DNA from: Portulaca oleracea
Lineage: Eukaryota > Streptophyta > Magnoliopsida > Caryophyllales > Portulacaceae
Assembly: GCA_029582165.1 (NCBI GenBank)
Contig: CM055893.1
Span: 22,977,179 to 23,041,178, forward strand
DNA: 64,000 bases
Direction: 5' to 3'
In this document: positions 42,771 through 54,000 of the stretch, piece by piece
How the letters are laid out: each line of letters starts with the position of its first letter
How positions within the stretch are numbered: the stretch's first letter is position 1
Program-made: the position numbers and the translations under genes
Notes under the pieces: model-generated
Database searches by the model: none
The model's input: the letters and a program-made list of their open reading frames with translations, nothing else
What the model was told of the DNA's origin: nothing

Positions 42771-44343
42771 ATATTGCATGACCTTTGGCATTTATCGCAT
42801 TGCTTGACATGAAGATGGGCATCGCGAAAGAGAGTCGGCCACCAATATCCGGCTTGTAAGACCCTCGTTGTCGTCTTTTGCGATCCACCATGACCCCCAA
42901 CCGGGAACTCATGGCAATGTGTCAAAACAGATTTCACCTCGCTCTCGGGTAGACATCTTCTGTACATCCCGTCGTTGCACAACCGGAATAGGAATGGATC
43001 ATCCCAAAAGAAGTGTTTTACATCGTGAAAGAACTTCTTTTGATGAGGGGTCAGATTTTGAGGAATCACCTAGCTAGAGAAGTTGTTTATGATGTCAGCA
43101 TACCACGGGTGAGAATGTTTGATGGCCTAGAGTCGCTCATCCGAGAAGGATTCTACGATCGGTTGGGTATCCTCCAAATTAACAAGGATCCTCGATAGGT
43201 GATCGGCTACTACATTCTTCGTGCCGGCCTTGTCGCGAATTTCCAAGTCGAACTCTTGCATAAGCAAAACCCACCGAATAAGCCTCAGCTTCGTTTCTTT
43301 CTTCCTCATCAAATATTTAATTGCAACATGATCCGTGTAAACCACCACCTTGGAGAACATAAGGTATTGCCGGAATTTATTGAGAGCAAAGATGATTGCC
43401 AAAAGCTCCTTCTCCGTGGTCGTGTAATTTTTCTGTGCGCTGTCAAGCGCATGGCTTGCATAGTAGATGACTCTTGGCTCCTTCTCTATGGTTTGGGCCG
43501 CCGTGATTTCGAAGGGTAATGTCCAGTCCGGAGGTTGAACTACCGGAGCGGAAATCAAGGCTTGCTTTAACCTATAAAAACGACTCAAGGCATTCATCAG
43601 TAAAAGAGAATGGGGCATCGTTGCACAAGAGATCAGTTAGAGGTCGAGCGATGTTGGAAAAATCCTTGACGAACCGGCGGTAAAAGCCGGCATGGCCAAG
43701 GAAACTACGCACCCCCTTAACGGAACTCGGGGGTGGTAGGCGCTCTATAACCTCAACTTTAGCCTTGTTCACTTCGATGCCCCTCGAAGAAATCAAATGA
43801 CCCAACACAATACCTTCTTCCACCATGAAGTGGCATTTTCCCAATTCAACACTAAGTCAACTTCCTCACAACGGATTAGAACTTTCTCCAAATTCAGCAA
43901 ACAATCATCAAAGGTATTACCATAGACAGAAAAATCATCCATAAAGACTTCCATGCATTGTTCAATGAAATCACTAAAAATAGCCATCATGCAACGTTGA
44001 AATGTTCCCGGTGCATTACACAACCCAAAAGGCATACGTCGATAAGCAAAAGTACCATACGGGCAAGTGAAGTAGTTTTCTCTTGATGTGCGGGGTGGAT
44101 TGGAATTTGAAAAAAAACCTGAGTACCTATCTAAAAAACAGAAATATGAGTGACCCGCCAACCTCTCCAACATCTGGTCAATAAAGGGGAGAGGGAACTG
44201 GTCTTTCTTTGTTACTTTGTTTAATTGGCGGTAATCAATGCACGTCCTCCAACCGGTGACAGTTCGGGTACTAACTAGTTCATTCTTTTTATTCTCAATC
44301 ACAGTCATCCCACCCTTCTTAGGTACACACTGAACCGGGCTTA
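42771..44343 (-). pseudogene. Athila-like pol, 3' half (RT, RNase H, integrase zinc domain)
   Basis: Minus strand, continuing the RT split by the nested element. 44308-43793: RTVTGWRTCIDYRQLN, FPLPFIDQMLERLAGHSYF, RRMPFGLCNAPGTFQRC, catalytic MEVFMDDFSVYG. A frameshift near 43845 leads to VEEGIVLGHLISSRGIEV and SVKGVRSFLGHAGFYRRFV. 43618-43127 is RNase H ([46 protein letters not shown]). 43069-42771 is the integrase H2C2 domain (FLFRLCNDGMYRRCLPE, THCHEFPVGGHGG, CDKCQRSC). The protein ends at the inverted LTR junction, so the DDE core is missing. Confidence 0.9.
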
Positions 44344-44348
44344 CCCAT
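44344..44348. other. Target site duplication of the nested element (left)
   Basis: CCCAT, repeated at 49809-49813. Both lie in the RT codons for the block NSEWVxxVQCVPKKGG, which is continuous once the insertion is discounted. Confidence 0.9.
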
Positions 44349-45312
44349 TGTTCGGTTGTGGTAAATTGGGTTTAAAAAGTAGAGTTGTCGTATCCACAGG
44401 AATGGTGTGTTAGGTTTTCAGGAAATTGGTCTGGTAAAGGTTTTAAATTGCAGGAAGCAATAAATAATTCAAATAAACTAAACTAATAGGAATTGAAAGA
44501 AATAAAAACTAAGGAAAACATGAAATTAAAAACAAACCCTAACTACTTGAATAAGAACAAGAAACTAAACAAGAAATCAAAAGCATAATCAAGAAAGCAA
44601 TTAAAAATTGTTAAAGTAAAAACTAAACTAATTACTGAAATTAATGAAAAGAAATTATACCTAGAATGCATTGTACTAATCTTGAGTCTTGAAATCTTGA
44701 ATCTTCAATCACGAATCTTCTCCCGAACAAATAAGAAAAAGCGTGATTTGGATTACTAAGACTGCTCGAATCCTCACCTGTAGGGAGAATTCGAGGAACC
44801 TTAATCCTCCTCTTCACTAAAAATTGGATTTTTGTGGAACTAATACTAATGAAATTGAAAGACAAGAACCGAAAGAAAACAAGAACTAGAAGAAAAGAAT
44901 TGCATTGATCCTGAAAGAATTGAATTACAATCGAAAACTAAAGAAAACTTAAGAGAACTCAATTCTAAAACCTAAGTAGTCTAAAAACTAATGCTAACTA
45001 ATTATCTAACTAATGATCTCTCTAATCCCCTAAGATAGTATTTATATAGGAAAATTAGGAAAGGGGAAATAAATTAAACTCAAAACCCTAAACCTAGACG
45101 CCGCCTCTTTATTTCTGGAAATTCGGCTGAGAGTCGCGGGCGCGACACACTTGGTTGATGGGCTTTTGGAGCTTTTAAGCCTTCTTTTCCCTCTTTTCTT
45201 TGATTTAACCTACAAAACACAAAATCATCATAACTTACAAATAATTAGGGGTCTAAAACAAGCAAAAACTCTTTATTAACGGTATCAATTCGACTCGAAA
45301 TGAGACCGAACA
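44349..45312 (-). repeat. 3' LTR of the nested element (964 bp)
   Basis: Aligned by eye to 49098-49808; contains two segments (about 60 and 190 bases) absent from the other LTR. Includes GTCGCGGGCGCGAC at 45133-45146. Immediately beyond it (45313-45325) is the purine tract GTGTGGGAGTG (minus strand), preceded by a TTTGCTCGGGGCGAGCAAA palindrome. Confidence 0.9.
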
Positions 45313-47470
45313 ACACTCCCACACAAAGGTTTGCTCGCCCCGAGCAAACTAAAACAAAAATAAGAGAAACTAAGCTACTCTAACTCACTTTCGTAGGAAT
45401 CACAATTACATTTAGCGTATGCAACAAGCCCTTTAAACCCCTTGGCAGCCTAAGTGGACGAGGAAGGTCTCGTGAGGGTTTATAGCAACTATACCCATAA
45501 AAGCCAAAGAAAAAGAAAAGAAAAAGTAGACTCATATTAAAAAGGAAAAGACTCAAGAAAGAGAAAAAAATGAAAAAAAAGGAAAAAGAAGAAATAAAAG
45601 AAATAAAAAGGGCTAGCGTTAGGGTTACAAATACAATTACACACCCCCTCAGGTTAACTAATCAAACACATCAATCCATCAAGCAAATACCAAGATCAAT
45701 CTGGAAGAGAACAAAGTCAGTGTAAAATAGATAGAATGAAGTTTTTGAAATTAATTAGAGACAACAAGTACTTTAGGTACGAAAAACCACCAAAAGACTT
45801 AAGATGAATGCAAATATGCGCGGTTGGTTATGGACGTAGGCGAGTCAAAATTGAACGCTCAAACACTCAAATTTGAATGTGTATGTGGGTTTTTCTCATA
45901 TTCAGACCAAAATAAACAACCTACCATAGGTTTGGTAAGAATCTCGCTCTTCGCTGCTAGTATGCAAATACACAAGAGACAATCAAGAGGACTTTTTAGG
46001 GTTGTAATGGGGCTTAGGTTAGGGGAAATGAGTTGTAATATTTGGATATGAGGAGTTAAAGAGCCAAGCTTGGATTTATATTCAATAAAAATTTGCCCTC
46101 AACTCACCTTCTTGCTTAATGTATGCAAGGAACTCCATTCTCCCTCACTAAGAACAAAACACCTTATCAAACTTTACAACCGGGTCAAAGGCTTTCACAA
46201 ATCTCAAATAAATCTCCTTGATGTTCTTTTGAATTCTTTTCTCATTTTTTTAATTATTTATTTTTCTTTTTTTTTTCTACTTCTCTTTTTGGTGGGTGAT
46301 CAGGGAGAAAAAAACACTATTGTATAAACTTAGCCTTGACCTAGGTTCATACATTATAACAACACAACCAAACGCCTAACTCATAGATAATTGGGATATG
46401 TAATGTGTCCCAATTCAATTAAAATCAAAACTACACTCCCAGTATCTCAATTCCATTCACATCAATACCAAACCAATTTTCACTCCCGAAATAATGAATT
46501 CTCACACATCCAAGCAAGGCAAAGGGTAGGAATTAATAAAGGCCAAGGCTTGTATTGTCAGGGTTTCATCACAAAAAGAAAGGTAATCAAAGGCTAGGTG
46601 GGGCTAAAGAACGGTAATAATATCGTTAGGGAGGCTGTTTGGCTATGTAGTTTAATTAATAAAGAAAAGAATGCCTCAATCATATTGTCACAATATGCAA
46701 TGCAAAGATGCAGTCTCAAGCAAGACGCAAAACAAGTTCTAGAGGTGCAACTAGTGGTGGAGTCACTCACGAAATAAAAGAATTGATAAAAGTGATCAAT
46801 TCATACTTTTAGGCTATGTGGACTCACGGGATAGGGCTCATTCAACTAAAGCTAGCCCAAAGATTTGCGGCACGCATATTTACACTTACTAAGCTAGTCA
46901 AAGAAGTTAAATACACTATTCAGTACTTGACTCAAAATTAGAAGATTTGCAAATTCAATTTCAAAAACTTTTAAGTTCTCAACCAAACCTTTCTAGGTGA
47001 AGCAAGATAAACTGAAAGTCTAATTGGTTTACAAATCATCACTGAAAGTGTTCCGGATAGACTAAACCTAAACATTTTTTGAAAATTTGCCAAAAACTAG
47101 TAAGGCACTTGTGCCACCCCACTCCACACAAAAACTCTACAATGTCCTCATTGTGAATAAGGCGACACCACACAAAAGAAAAAAAATACTTAAAAGAAAA
47201 GGAAAAATACAAGTCGGCATGCATGCCACCCCCACTCCCACACAAAAGGCCAACAATGTCCTCATTGGAACCAAAAATAAAGATAAGCAAGCACACAAAA
47301 GGAAAGAGAAAAAGAAACATACCAAAAGAAATAAAAAGAAACACAGAATTCAAACTCACTAACCGTATTAAAAAGAAAAGGAAGGATATTACCTGGTTGG
47401 ACACTGAGTGTACCCAAACAATGAAATCTCAGAATAATTAAACCCTTTATGGAGCATCAACCACTCCATC
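45313..47470 (-). other. 3' non-coding region of the nested element
   Basis: No gene seen. Contains the PPT and TTTGCTCGGGGCGAGCAAA palindrome (about 45328-45350), T-rich and A-rich runs, and near 47100-47280 two copies of a CACAATGAGGACATTGT-type palindrome (minus strand) each followed by a G-rich CACACAAAA/TGTGTGGG motif. These match elements at 57583 and 63004 in another retroelement family. Confidence 0.6.
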
Positions 47471-48946
47471 TTACCTCAAGACGTCGGGCAACATGTCAGA
47501 ACCATTCAACGCCCGTAGTAACAAGTCATGCATTCTTGAATGCATCTCAGAGTGGTGAACATAAGAGCACAATCTCAAAGGTACATCAACAAACGTTAGT
47601 GCTCTCAACAGTTTATCAAAAGCCTTAGAAAAGTCATAGAATTGATGGACTACAGGAATGTACACAACTTTCCTAGGCACCTTAAAATGAGACATGACAA
47701 ATGATTCCTTCCATTGACTTGTAAATGGAGATTGAGTATGCAAGTCAACGGGAAGGGGCAATACAACACATTCCTTAACTTTCTCATGCACAGACTTGGA
47801 TGCAAACAACGACTCATAAAGCATATCACCATCAAAAATATCATTGTCACAAACCAAGTTCAAACACTTAGGATCAATCCCCAAAGACTCAAGTTCATCA
47901 TCACAAGATTTCATATTATTTTCAGTGGATTCACAAGAAAGGGTAGGTAATGCCTCACTAATACAATGATCCTTAATGAAAGTGAATAATTGAGTATCAA
48001 GCACACATTCAATCACAAAGGATTCAATTTCATTCTCAACAAGATCATCACAGGTATCATGGCATTCCTTAGACTCAACTTTTTCTTCACATACAAGCAT
48101 GAATAACGGTGTGGTCAATGGTTCATCATCTAACATGTTTTCATCAAGTTCAACATCATCACACACAAAATCAACAATTTTCTCATGCTCTCTAGATGTG
48201 GCTAAGGATTTCCTAAGCTCAATACATGCAAAAGTAGGTCTGTTATAGTAGTCACCATCCTCATCATAATCATACAAAGAAGAATCAACATACATTTCAG
48301 GACTCAAAGATGATGAATGTTCTACTTCAACTATCGACTCAACCACTAGTGAAGAAGGAATGTCTACCCTAGGTCTAGTCTCATGTAAAAATTCACGCGT
48401 GTACTCAGTCATTTTCACACATATGTCATTCATTTTCGCACACATGTTAGCTCGAAAATCATCTATTTCAACTTGCAAACAAGAATCAGAATCATGGCAC
48501 GGCGAATCGCAATAGGAGCACAAAGGATGAGACTCAACAACATCACATTGGGGAAGATCAAAAGAATTTTCCACATAATCCCTACTATAAGATTGATCAT
48601 CAAAATATATAGGATATTCACATGATTGTTTAGTTAGAGTTTCAGAGGGTGGTGCCAAATTTGAAATATGGGGGTCAAAGGGAGAATTTTGTTGTTCAGA
48701 TTCATAAGTATCCCTAGACAACCATTCAAGAAATTTCAACGCCTCATCTTCTCCTAAATTAGAAAACCCATAATATTCTAAGAGATTACGAGTTTCATAA
48801 TTTATACCCTCATACACAATACCCAAGATATCTAGTGTATCATGGGAGATACCATATGATTCACATTGAGCAACATAATCCTGTAATCTAGCAAAATATC
48901 TCCAAAATATTTCTTGCTCAAATTGTGGAACCCTAACATCAGTCAT
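47471..48946 (-). CDS. Gag-derived zinc-knuckle protein of the nested element
   Basis: 491 residues, uninterrupted. Residues 14-60 (FWRYFARLQDYVAQCES, IVYEGINYETRNLLEYYG) resemble the central Ty3 gag segment that precedes the zinc knuckle (FxRYxxLLAxCPHH, xxIxYxGLxxxTRxLL). C143, C146, H151 and C156 form a CX2CX4HX4C knuckle (CSYCDSPCHDSDSC). The remaining about 330 residues are acidic, Ser/Cys-rich and end with TFVDVPLRLCSYVHHSEMH; I recognise no domain. It begins about 130 bases after the primer site, the gag position. Likely nucleocapsid-like RNA binding; retention of an open frame in a decayed neighbourhood suggests recent activity. 'Gag-derived' is inference from the N-terminal segment. 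Confidence 0.7.
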   Translation of the reverse strand: MTDVRVPQFEQEIFWRYFARLQDYVAQCESYGISHDTLDILGIVYEGINYETRNLLEYYGFSNLGEDEALKFLEWLSRDTYESEQQNSPFDPHISNLAPPSETLTKQSCEYPIYFDDQSYSRDYVENSFDLPQCDVVESHPLCSYCDSPCHDSDSCLQVEIDDFRANMCAKMNDICVKMTEYTREFLHETRPRVDIPSSLVVESIVEVEHSSSLSPEMYVDSSLYDYDEDGDYYNRPTFACIELRKSLATSREHEKIVDFVCDDVELDENMLDDEPLTTPLFMLVCEEKVESKECHDTCDDLVENEIESFVIECVLDTQLFTFIKDHCISEALPTLSCESTENNMKSCDDELESLGIDPKCLNLVCDNDIFDGDMLYESLFASKSVHEKVKECVVLPLPVDLHTQSPFTSQWKESFVMSHFKVPRKVVYIPVVHQFYDFSKAFDKLLRALTFVDVPLRLCSYVHHSEMHSRMHDLLLRALNGSDMLPDVLR

Positions 48947-49078
48947 AACTCTTTTTTTTTTAATTTTTTTGTTTTTTCAATTTTTATGTTCACATTTTTT
49001 TCTGAATTAAATTACAATTAAGAAAGCAATAAACTATTTACACACAAACCAATAACCTAATCTACCAAATAACGCCAT

Positions 49079-49096
49079 CCCTGGCAACGGCGCCAT
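49079..49096 (-). other. Primer-binding site of the nested element (tRNA-Asp)
   Basis: Reads TGGCGCCGTTGCCAGGGA on the minus strand, one difference from the tRNA-Asp complement, one base from the LTR end at 49098. Confidence 0.9.
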
Positions 49097-49097
49097 T

Positions 49098-49808
49098 GTT
49101 CGGTTGTGGTAAATTGGGTTTAAAAAGTAGGGTTGTCGTATCCATAGGAATGGTGTGTTAGGTTTTCAGGAAATTGGTCTGGTAAAGGTTTTAAATTGCA
49201 GGAAGCAGTAAATAATTGAAATAAACTAAAGTAACAGGAATTGAAAGAAATAAAAACTAAGGAAAACATGAAATTGAAAACAAACCCAAACTACTAGAAC
49301 AAGAACAAGAAACTAAACAAGAAATCAAAAGCATAATCAAGAAAGCAATTAAAAATTGTGAAAGTAAAAACTAAACTAATTACTGAAATTAATGAAAAGA
49401 AGTTATACCTAGAATGCATTGTACTAATCTTGAGTCTTGGATTACTAAGACTGCTCGAATCCTCACCTGTAGGGATAATTCGAGGAACCTTAATCCTCCT
49501 CTTCACTAATGATCTCTCTAATCCCCCAAGATAGTGTTTATATAGGAAAATTAGGAAAGGGGAAATAAATTAAACTCAAAACCCTAAACCTAGACGCCGC
49601 CTCTTTATTTCTGGAAATTGGGCTGAGTGTCGCGGGCGCGACACACTTGGTTGATGGGCTTTTGGAGCTTTTAAGCCTTCTTTTCCATCTTTTCTTTGAT
49701 TTAACCTACAAAACACAAAATCATCATAACTTACAAATAATTAGGGGTCTAAAACAAGCAAAAACTATTTATTAGCGGTATCAATTCGACTAGAAATGAG
49801 ACCGAACA
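49098..49808 (-). repeat. 5' LTR of the nested element (711 bp)
   Basis: Shorter than its partner by two internal deletions: one between short TTG repeats (after GAGTCTTG) and one between ACTAA repeats (CTTCACTAATGATC versus CTTCACTAAAAATT...ACTAATGATC). Contains GTCGCGGGCGCGAC at 49629-49642. Confidence 0.9.
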
Positions 49809-52640
49809 CCCATTCGCTATTTGCGATGGGGAAGATGATCCCAGCAGCTAACAACTTTACTACTTCCTTTTTGACCACCTCTTGCATATTAGGGTTTAAT
49901 CGATGATGGGGTTGCCTAGTCGGTTTTGCATCCTCTAACAAATCAATTGAATGCATGCATATAGAAGGGGATAAACCTTTCAAATCCTCTATTTTATAAC
50001 CTAATGCACCCCTATGCTTTCTAAGTAAATCAAGCAACTTGGACAGATCAGAATCATGCAGTTTAGCATTTGCAATAACAGGACAAGACTTCTCATCATC
50101 CAAGAAAGCATATTGTAGGGAAGGGGGTAAAGGTTTAAGCTCTAGAGGAGTAGAGGATTTAGTTTGAGAAGAAGACATACCCTTGTAGATCGCATCTTGA
50201 ATCTCCATGCACTCAATATGAGGCTCGTCAATAATAATCTCCTCATGCATGGGTGATGAATCAAGAAGGTTGGTGAAGAAGGTAATATCAGTGTCGGCGG
50301 TCTCAAATTGGAAAGATTCCAATAGACAAGCTCCCAAAGGATCGTCGCACGTAGACTCAAGTAGATGAGATTCCTCAATATATTCATCAACAAGGACCTC
50401 CATCATATCGATATCATAACACGAGTCCCCGTAAGAAGGACCTTTCAATGACCCCTCGAGGTTAAAAATAATGCTTTCATCACCAACATTCAACGACATA
50501 CTACCATTCTTCACATCAATTATCGCTCCCGCCGTGGCAAGGAACGACCTTCCCAAAATGATAGGAATGTTGTTGTCTTCCTCCATCTCTAAAATCACAA
50601 AATCACACGGAATTAAGAATCGGCCCACTTGGACTGGAATGTCGTCCAATATTCCCAAAGGTCTTCGCACAGAACGGTCGGCCAATTGGAAATTAATTGT
50701 TGTAGGAGTTAGATCGTCGAGATTCAACTTCTTGCATATAGAATGAGGCATGACGCTTACACTAGCTCCTAAATCACAGAGAGCATGACCAATCCGCATG
50801 TCACCGATGGTGCAAGGAATAGAAAAACTTCCGGGGTCGGCTAACTTCTCCGGTGATTTGTTGTCAATAATAGCACTACAATCCGCTGTCAAGTGGATAG
50901 TAGATTTCTCTTGAATTCTCCTTTTGCCTGTGAGAAGCTCTTTCAAATGCTTCTTGAAAGATGGGACCTCGGAAATAGCATTAAGAAATGGAATGTTTAC
51001 TTGAAGCTTTTTGAGCATCCCAATGAACTTTGAAAACTTCGCGTCGGACTTGGGCTTTGCTAACCGCTTGGGAAAAGGAACCGGCGGTAACTTCGGCTTC
51101 TCAATGACTTGGATCGGCTCTTCTTCCACCATTTTTCCTTTCCCTTTCCTTACCTTCTCCATCTCCTCTCTTTCTTTACTAGCTTCTCCCAACTCCTCCT
51201 TATGAACTTCATCATCTCCCTCACCCAAAACAAACTCACTCTTCCGCCCCTCAATCAAATCCTCCTCCTCCGTGACATCTACCACATCACCCTCTTTGTC
51301 AACCAAAGCATCCTCTTTGACAATTGTAGGCCATACAATCTCTCTACCACTCCTCAAAGTAATAGCATTAAGTTGCCCCTTAGGGTTTGGTTGAGGTTGG
51401 CTAGGAAGACATTGGGTGGGTTTGGATTGTTGTGCTATTTGAGCCAATTGTAACTCAAGATTCTTGATGCGTGTTTGGTCTCTATCTTGAGCTAAGGACA
51501 TCTTATCTTGAGTTAAGGAGATCTTTTGTAGGAATTGCTCAATGAAAAATTCTTGTTGTGGTGGTTTGGATACTTGGGAAGTTTGATCGTGGTGGGGGTT
51601 TTGTTGGTACTGGCGGCGGTTTTGATTTGGGAAACCGGGGGGTGGGTTACGGTTTTGTGGAGCTTGTTGGTTGTAGGCATAATTCCCACGAGGACGAATG
51701 GGAGTTTGACTGGAATAGGAAAGGTAATTGTTAGGATAGATGGCTTGAACTTCCTCGGCTTGATACTCTTCACACCGTTGCAAAGAATGTGGCCCTCCAC
51801 AAAAATCACATACAAGAACTCGGACATCCGGAATAAGCATAGGTACCTCTTGAGTTCCCTTTACTTGCCTCATAGTATCTTCCAAGGCCTTCTTCTGTTG
51901 CATCTCTAGAACGACATTCATGAGAAATTTAATAGTAGGGTTGCTTTCTAGAGAAGGACCTCCATCTCTTGGACCACGGCCGCCTCCCCAATGTGGAGAG
52001 TTTTGAGATAACTCATGGAGAAACACGTTTGCTTATTCCGCCGTCTTCTTGAGGAACATGCCCCCCGAGGCATGATCAATGGATTCACGCAAAGAGCTAC
52101 TCAATCCGGAATAAAAATGATGCAATAATAGCCAATCCTCAAGATTGTGGTGTGGACACCTCCGTTGGAGACCCTTGAATCTCCCCCATGCTTCAAATAA
52201 CGACTCATCGGACTCTTGTTTGAAACTCATGATGGCTTGCCTCAACCTACACGTCTCATCATTGGGGAAAAACCTTTGAAGAAAGTCGCGGCTAAGGGCG
52301 TCCCATGCAGAATAGGTTCCCGGCGGACACGTGTTGAGCCACAATAGTGCTTTCCCCTTCAAAGTAAGAGGGAAAAACTTCAGCTTCATGTATTCGGTGG
52401 AAACTCCATTCATTTGTACGAAACCGATGCGTTGCTCGAACTTGTTGATTTGGTCGATGGGACTTTCATGTTCTCCTCCATGGTACGGAGTGTTCTCGAA
52501 TATCTCCAACAAATATGGTTTAAACTCGAACGATGCGTTTGGTGGTAATGCAGGTAATATAACGGGATCGCCTCCCGTACCCACGATGGTAAGGAATATG
52601 ATGCTAAAGTACGGGGTGGATCTTGCTCTCCGTCAGGCAT
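49809..52640 (-). pseudogene. Athila-like gag-protease and RT start
   Basis: Gag starts at 52640 (PPRTLASYSLPS), shifts frame near 52590 (GTGGDPVILPALPPNASFEF), then runs through KLKFFPLTLKGKALLWL, WDALSRDFLQRFFP and CPHHNLEDWLLLHHFYSGL. A TAA at 52033-52035 interrupts FLKKTAE/ANVFLHEL in the same frame. 52026-49809: knuckle CDFCGGPHSLQRC, a proline/glutamine-rich linker, an acidic stretch (EEEDLIEGRKSEF), protease with ALCDLGASVSVMP (DLGA active site, an Athila/Tat trait), IPIILGRSFLATA, then the RT entry HSIDLLEDAKPTRQPHHRLN and FPIANSEW, where the nested element interrupts. One frameshift, one stop and one insertion leave it inactive. Confidence 0.9.
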
Positions 52641-52891
52641 TGAAATTTCGATCTTCTCTCGCTCCCTTTGTTGTCTTCCTCGTCTCGACCCGGCGTTAGC
52701 TTGGCGAATAATACTTTCCGGATTGGGATTCGGTGGAGTTATAGGAGTTTAGCCTCGTCGAGATTGAGACCGCATGCACAAAAAGAACAAACAGAAGAAT
52801 CAAATTCCCAATAACCAAGGATAACAAAACTATAGCAAGTGAAATGATCTTAAACAACCTACAGACAATAAGCTAAGCTAGGTGCGCTTGC

Positions 52892-52908
52892 TCCCCGGCA
52901 ACGGCGCA
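52892..52908 (-). other. Primer-binding site of the outer Athila-like element
   Basis: Reads TGCGCCGTTGCCGGGGA on the minus strand; one G of TGGCGCC is missing. AAA separates it from the LTR end at 52912, and gag follows 250 bases on. Confidence 0.85.
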
Positions 52909-52911
52909 TTT

Positions 52912-53999
52912 TATGTAACAGTGGTTTGTGAGACCTCGGTTTTGTCGTTCTCTCTCAGGGAGCTACGGGCCTTGGCTAGAACTAATCGACTTTAGGTGAG
53001 GTTTAGGATCATAAGATAACAAGAGGTTTGCAGTGACAAACAGAACAAACACAACTATGGTTCAGTCAAATGGAAACAATGGGTGTCGGGAGATTTCGGG
53101 ACGCAAACGGTAATAAGGACAAGGGTTTCGTAACTAGAAAGCAATAAAATAGTAGAATCAAGCGATAATCCCATTAGAATAAACCCACCGGATTTCCCTT
53201 TTCAAGGATAATCCAGATTAACCTCCCACAAGCCCACCACGGACCCAGAGGGTTAAAGAAACGGGACTCTCTAGTTAGCTTCTATTCACTTTCGTGAATA
53301 AAATACTAACTATCCCAATTCCAACCTTCCAACTCAAGTGTTGGATATATTCAGGATCTTTCGTACCCCAAATACATCCCACTTGAGGGAAGAATAGGAG
53401 TGGGAAGTTGATCCCACTACAAATTACCTCCTAAAATTGCTAACCCAATCCAAATACACCATTCACATCCTTAGTTTCTCCCTAACCCATAAGGGTTCTA
53501 GCTTCTAATCATCTTATCTAACATGCTAACTATAATAATAACTTCATTCCTACTTAAAAAGAGAGTATCTAGATATTCAAAGCAACAATAACAACAATCA
53601 ACAAACACCAAGTAATCTAATAACAAAGACAGAGATTAAAGAGTAATTAGATGAACTAAAGAGAGTAAGAGTTAAGAAATGCTCATTAATTTGATTCCAA
53701 AGGAAGATGCTCCAGAATAATAAGAATCCAATGCTCCAATAATAAGATAAGTCTTCAAAAACTTCAATAGAAATCCAATGAAATCCAGTGCAAGAGTAAT
53801 AATCCAAGTATAAACTCTCACTAATCACTAAGGAATCACTCTAATTGAAAGCTAAAATGTTCTAAATGTGATAGATATGATAATAATGATCTCTCCCTGT
53901 TAAAAGACCTAAAAGCAATATATACAAGCAAAGTTAGTTACTCAAAACTCATCACTTCACTCCGTAGAAAAATTGCGTAACTCCTGCAGATTTCTCCCT
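52912..53999 (-). mobile_element. Athila-like 5' LTR, truncated in U3
   Basis: Matches 41102-42749 in reverse complement from U5 through R to a U3 point at about position 41640 of the other copy (AAGGGAGAAATnTGCAGGAG). A 30-base segment containing GGACCGTAGCTACGGTCC is absent between two GCAG.AGTTACGC repeats. At 53999-54001 the homology stops and switches strand. Confidence 0.85.
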
Positions 54000-54000
54000 T

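Larger units (their letters stand above)
44349..49808 (-). mobile_element. Nested non-autonomous LTR element, 5.46 kb
   Basis: Bounded by CCCAT duplications. LTR copies at 44349-45312 (3') and 49098-49808 (5') start TGTTCGGT and end ACCGAACA on the plus strand, so the ends are a 7-bp inverted repeat. Primer site of tRNA-Asp type at 49079-49096. It carries a single 491-codon gag-like ORF and about 2.1 kb of 3' non-coding DNA, with no protease, RT or integrase. It must rely on enzymes of another element, plausibly an Athila-type one sharing the primer. Confidence 0.92.

Noticed and set aside
46070..46327. Membrane-protein-like frame in the nested element 3' region
   Set aside because: The hydrophobic end is a T-rich tract; no similarity with any retroelement ORF and no conserved counterpart.
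53598..53828. ORF resembling 41846-42064 (hydrophobic, FLLFWSIFLW)
   Set aside because: Both lie in the R-U5 part of the same LTR family; similarity reflects shared LTR sequence, not a gene.
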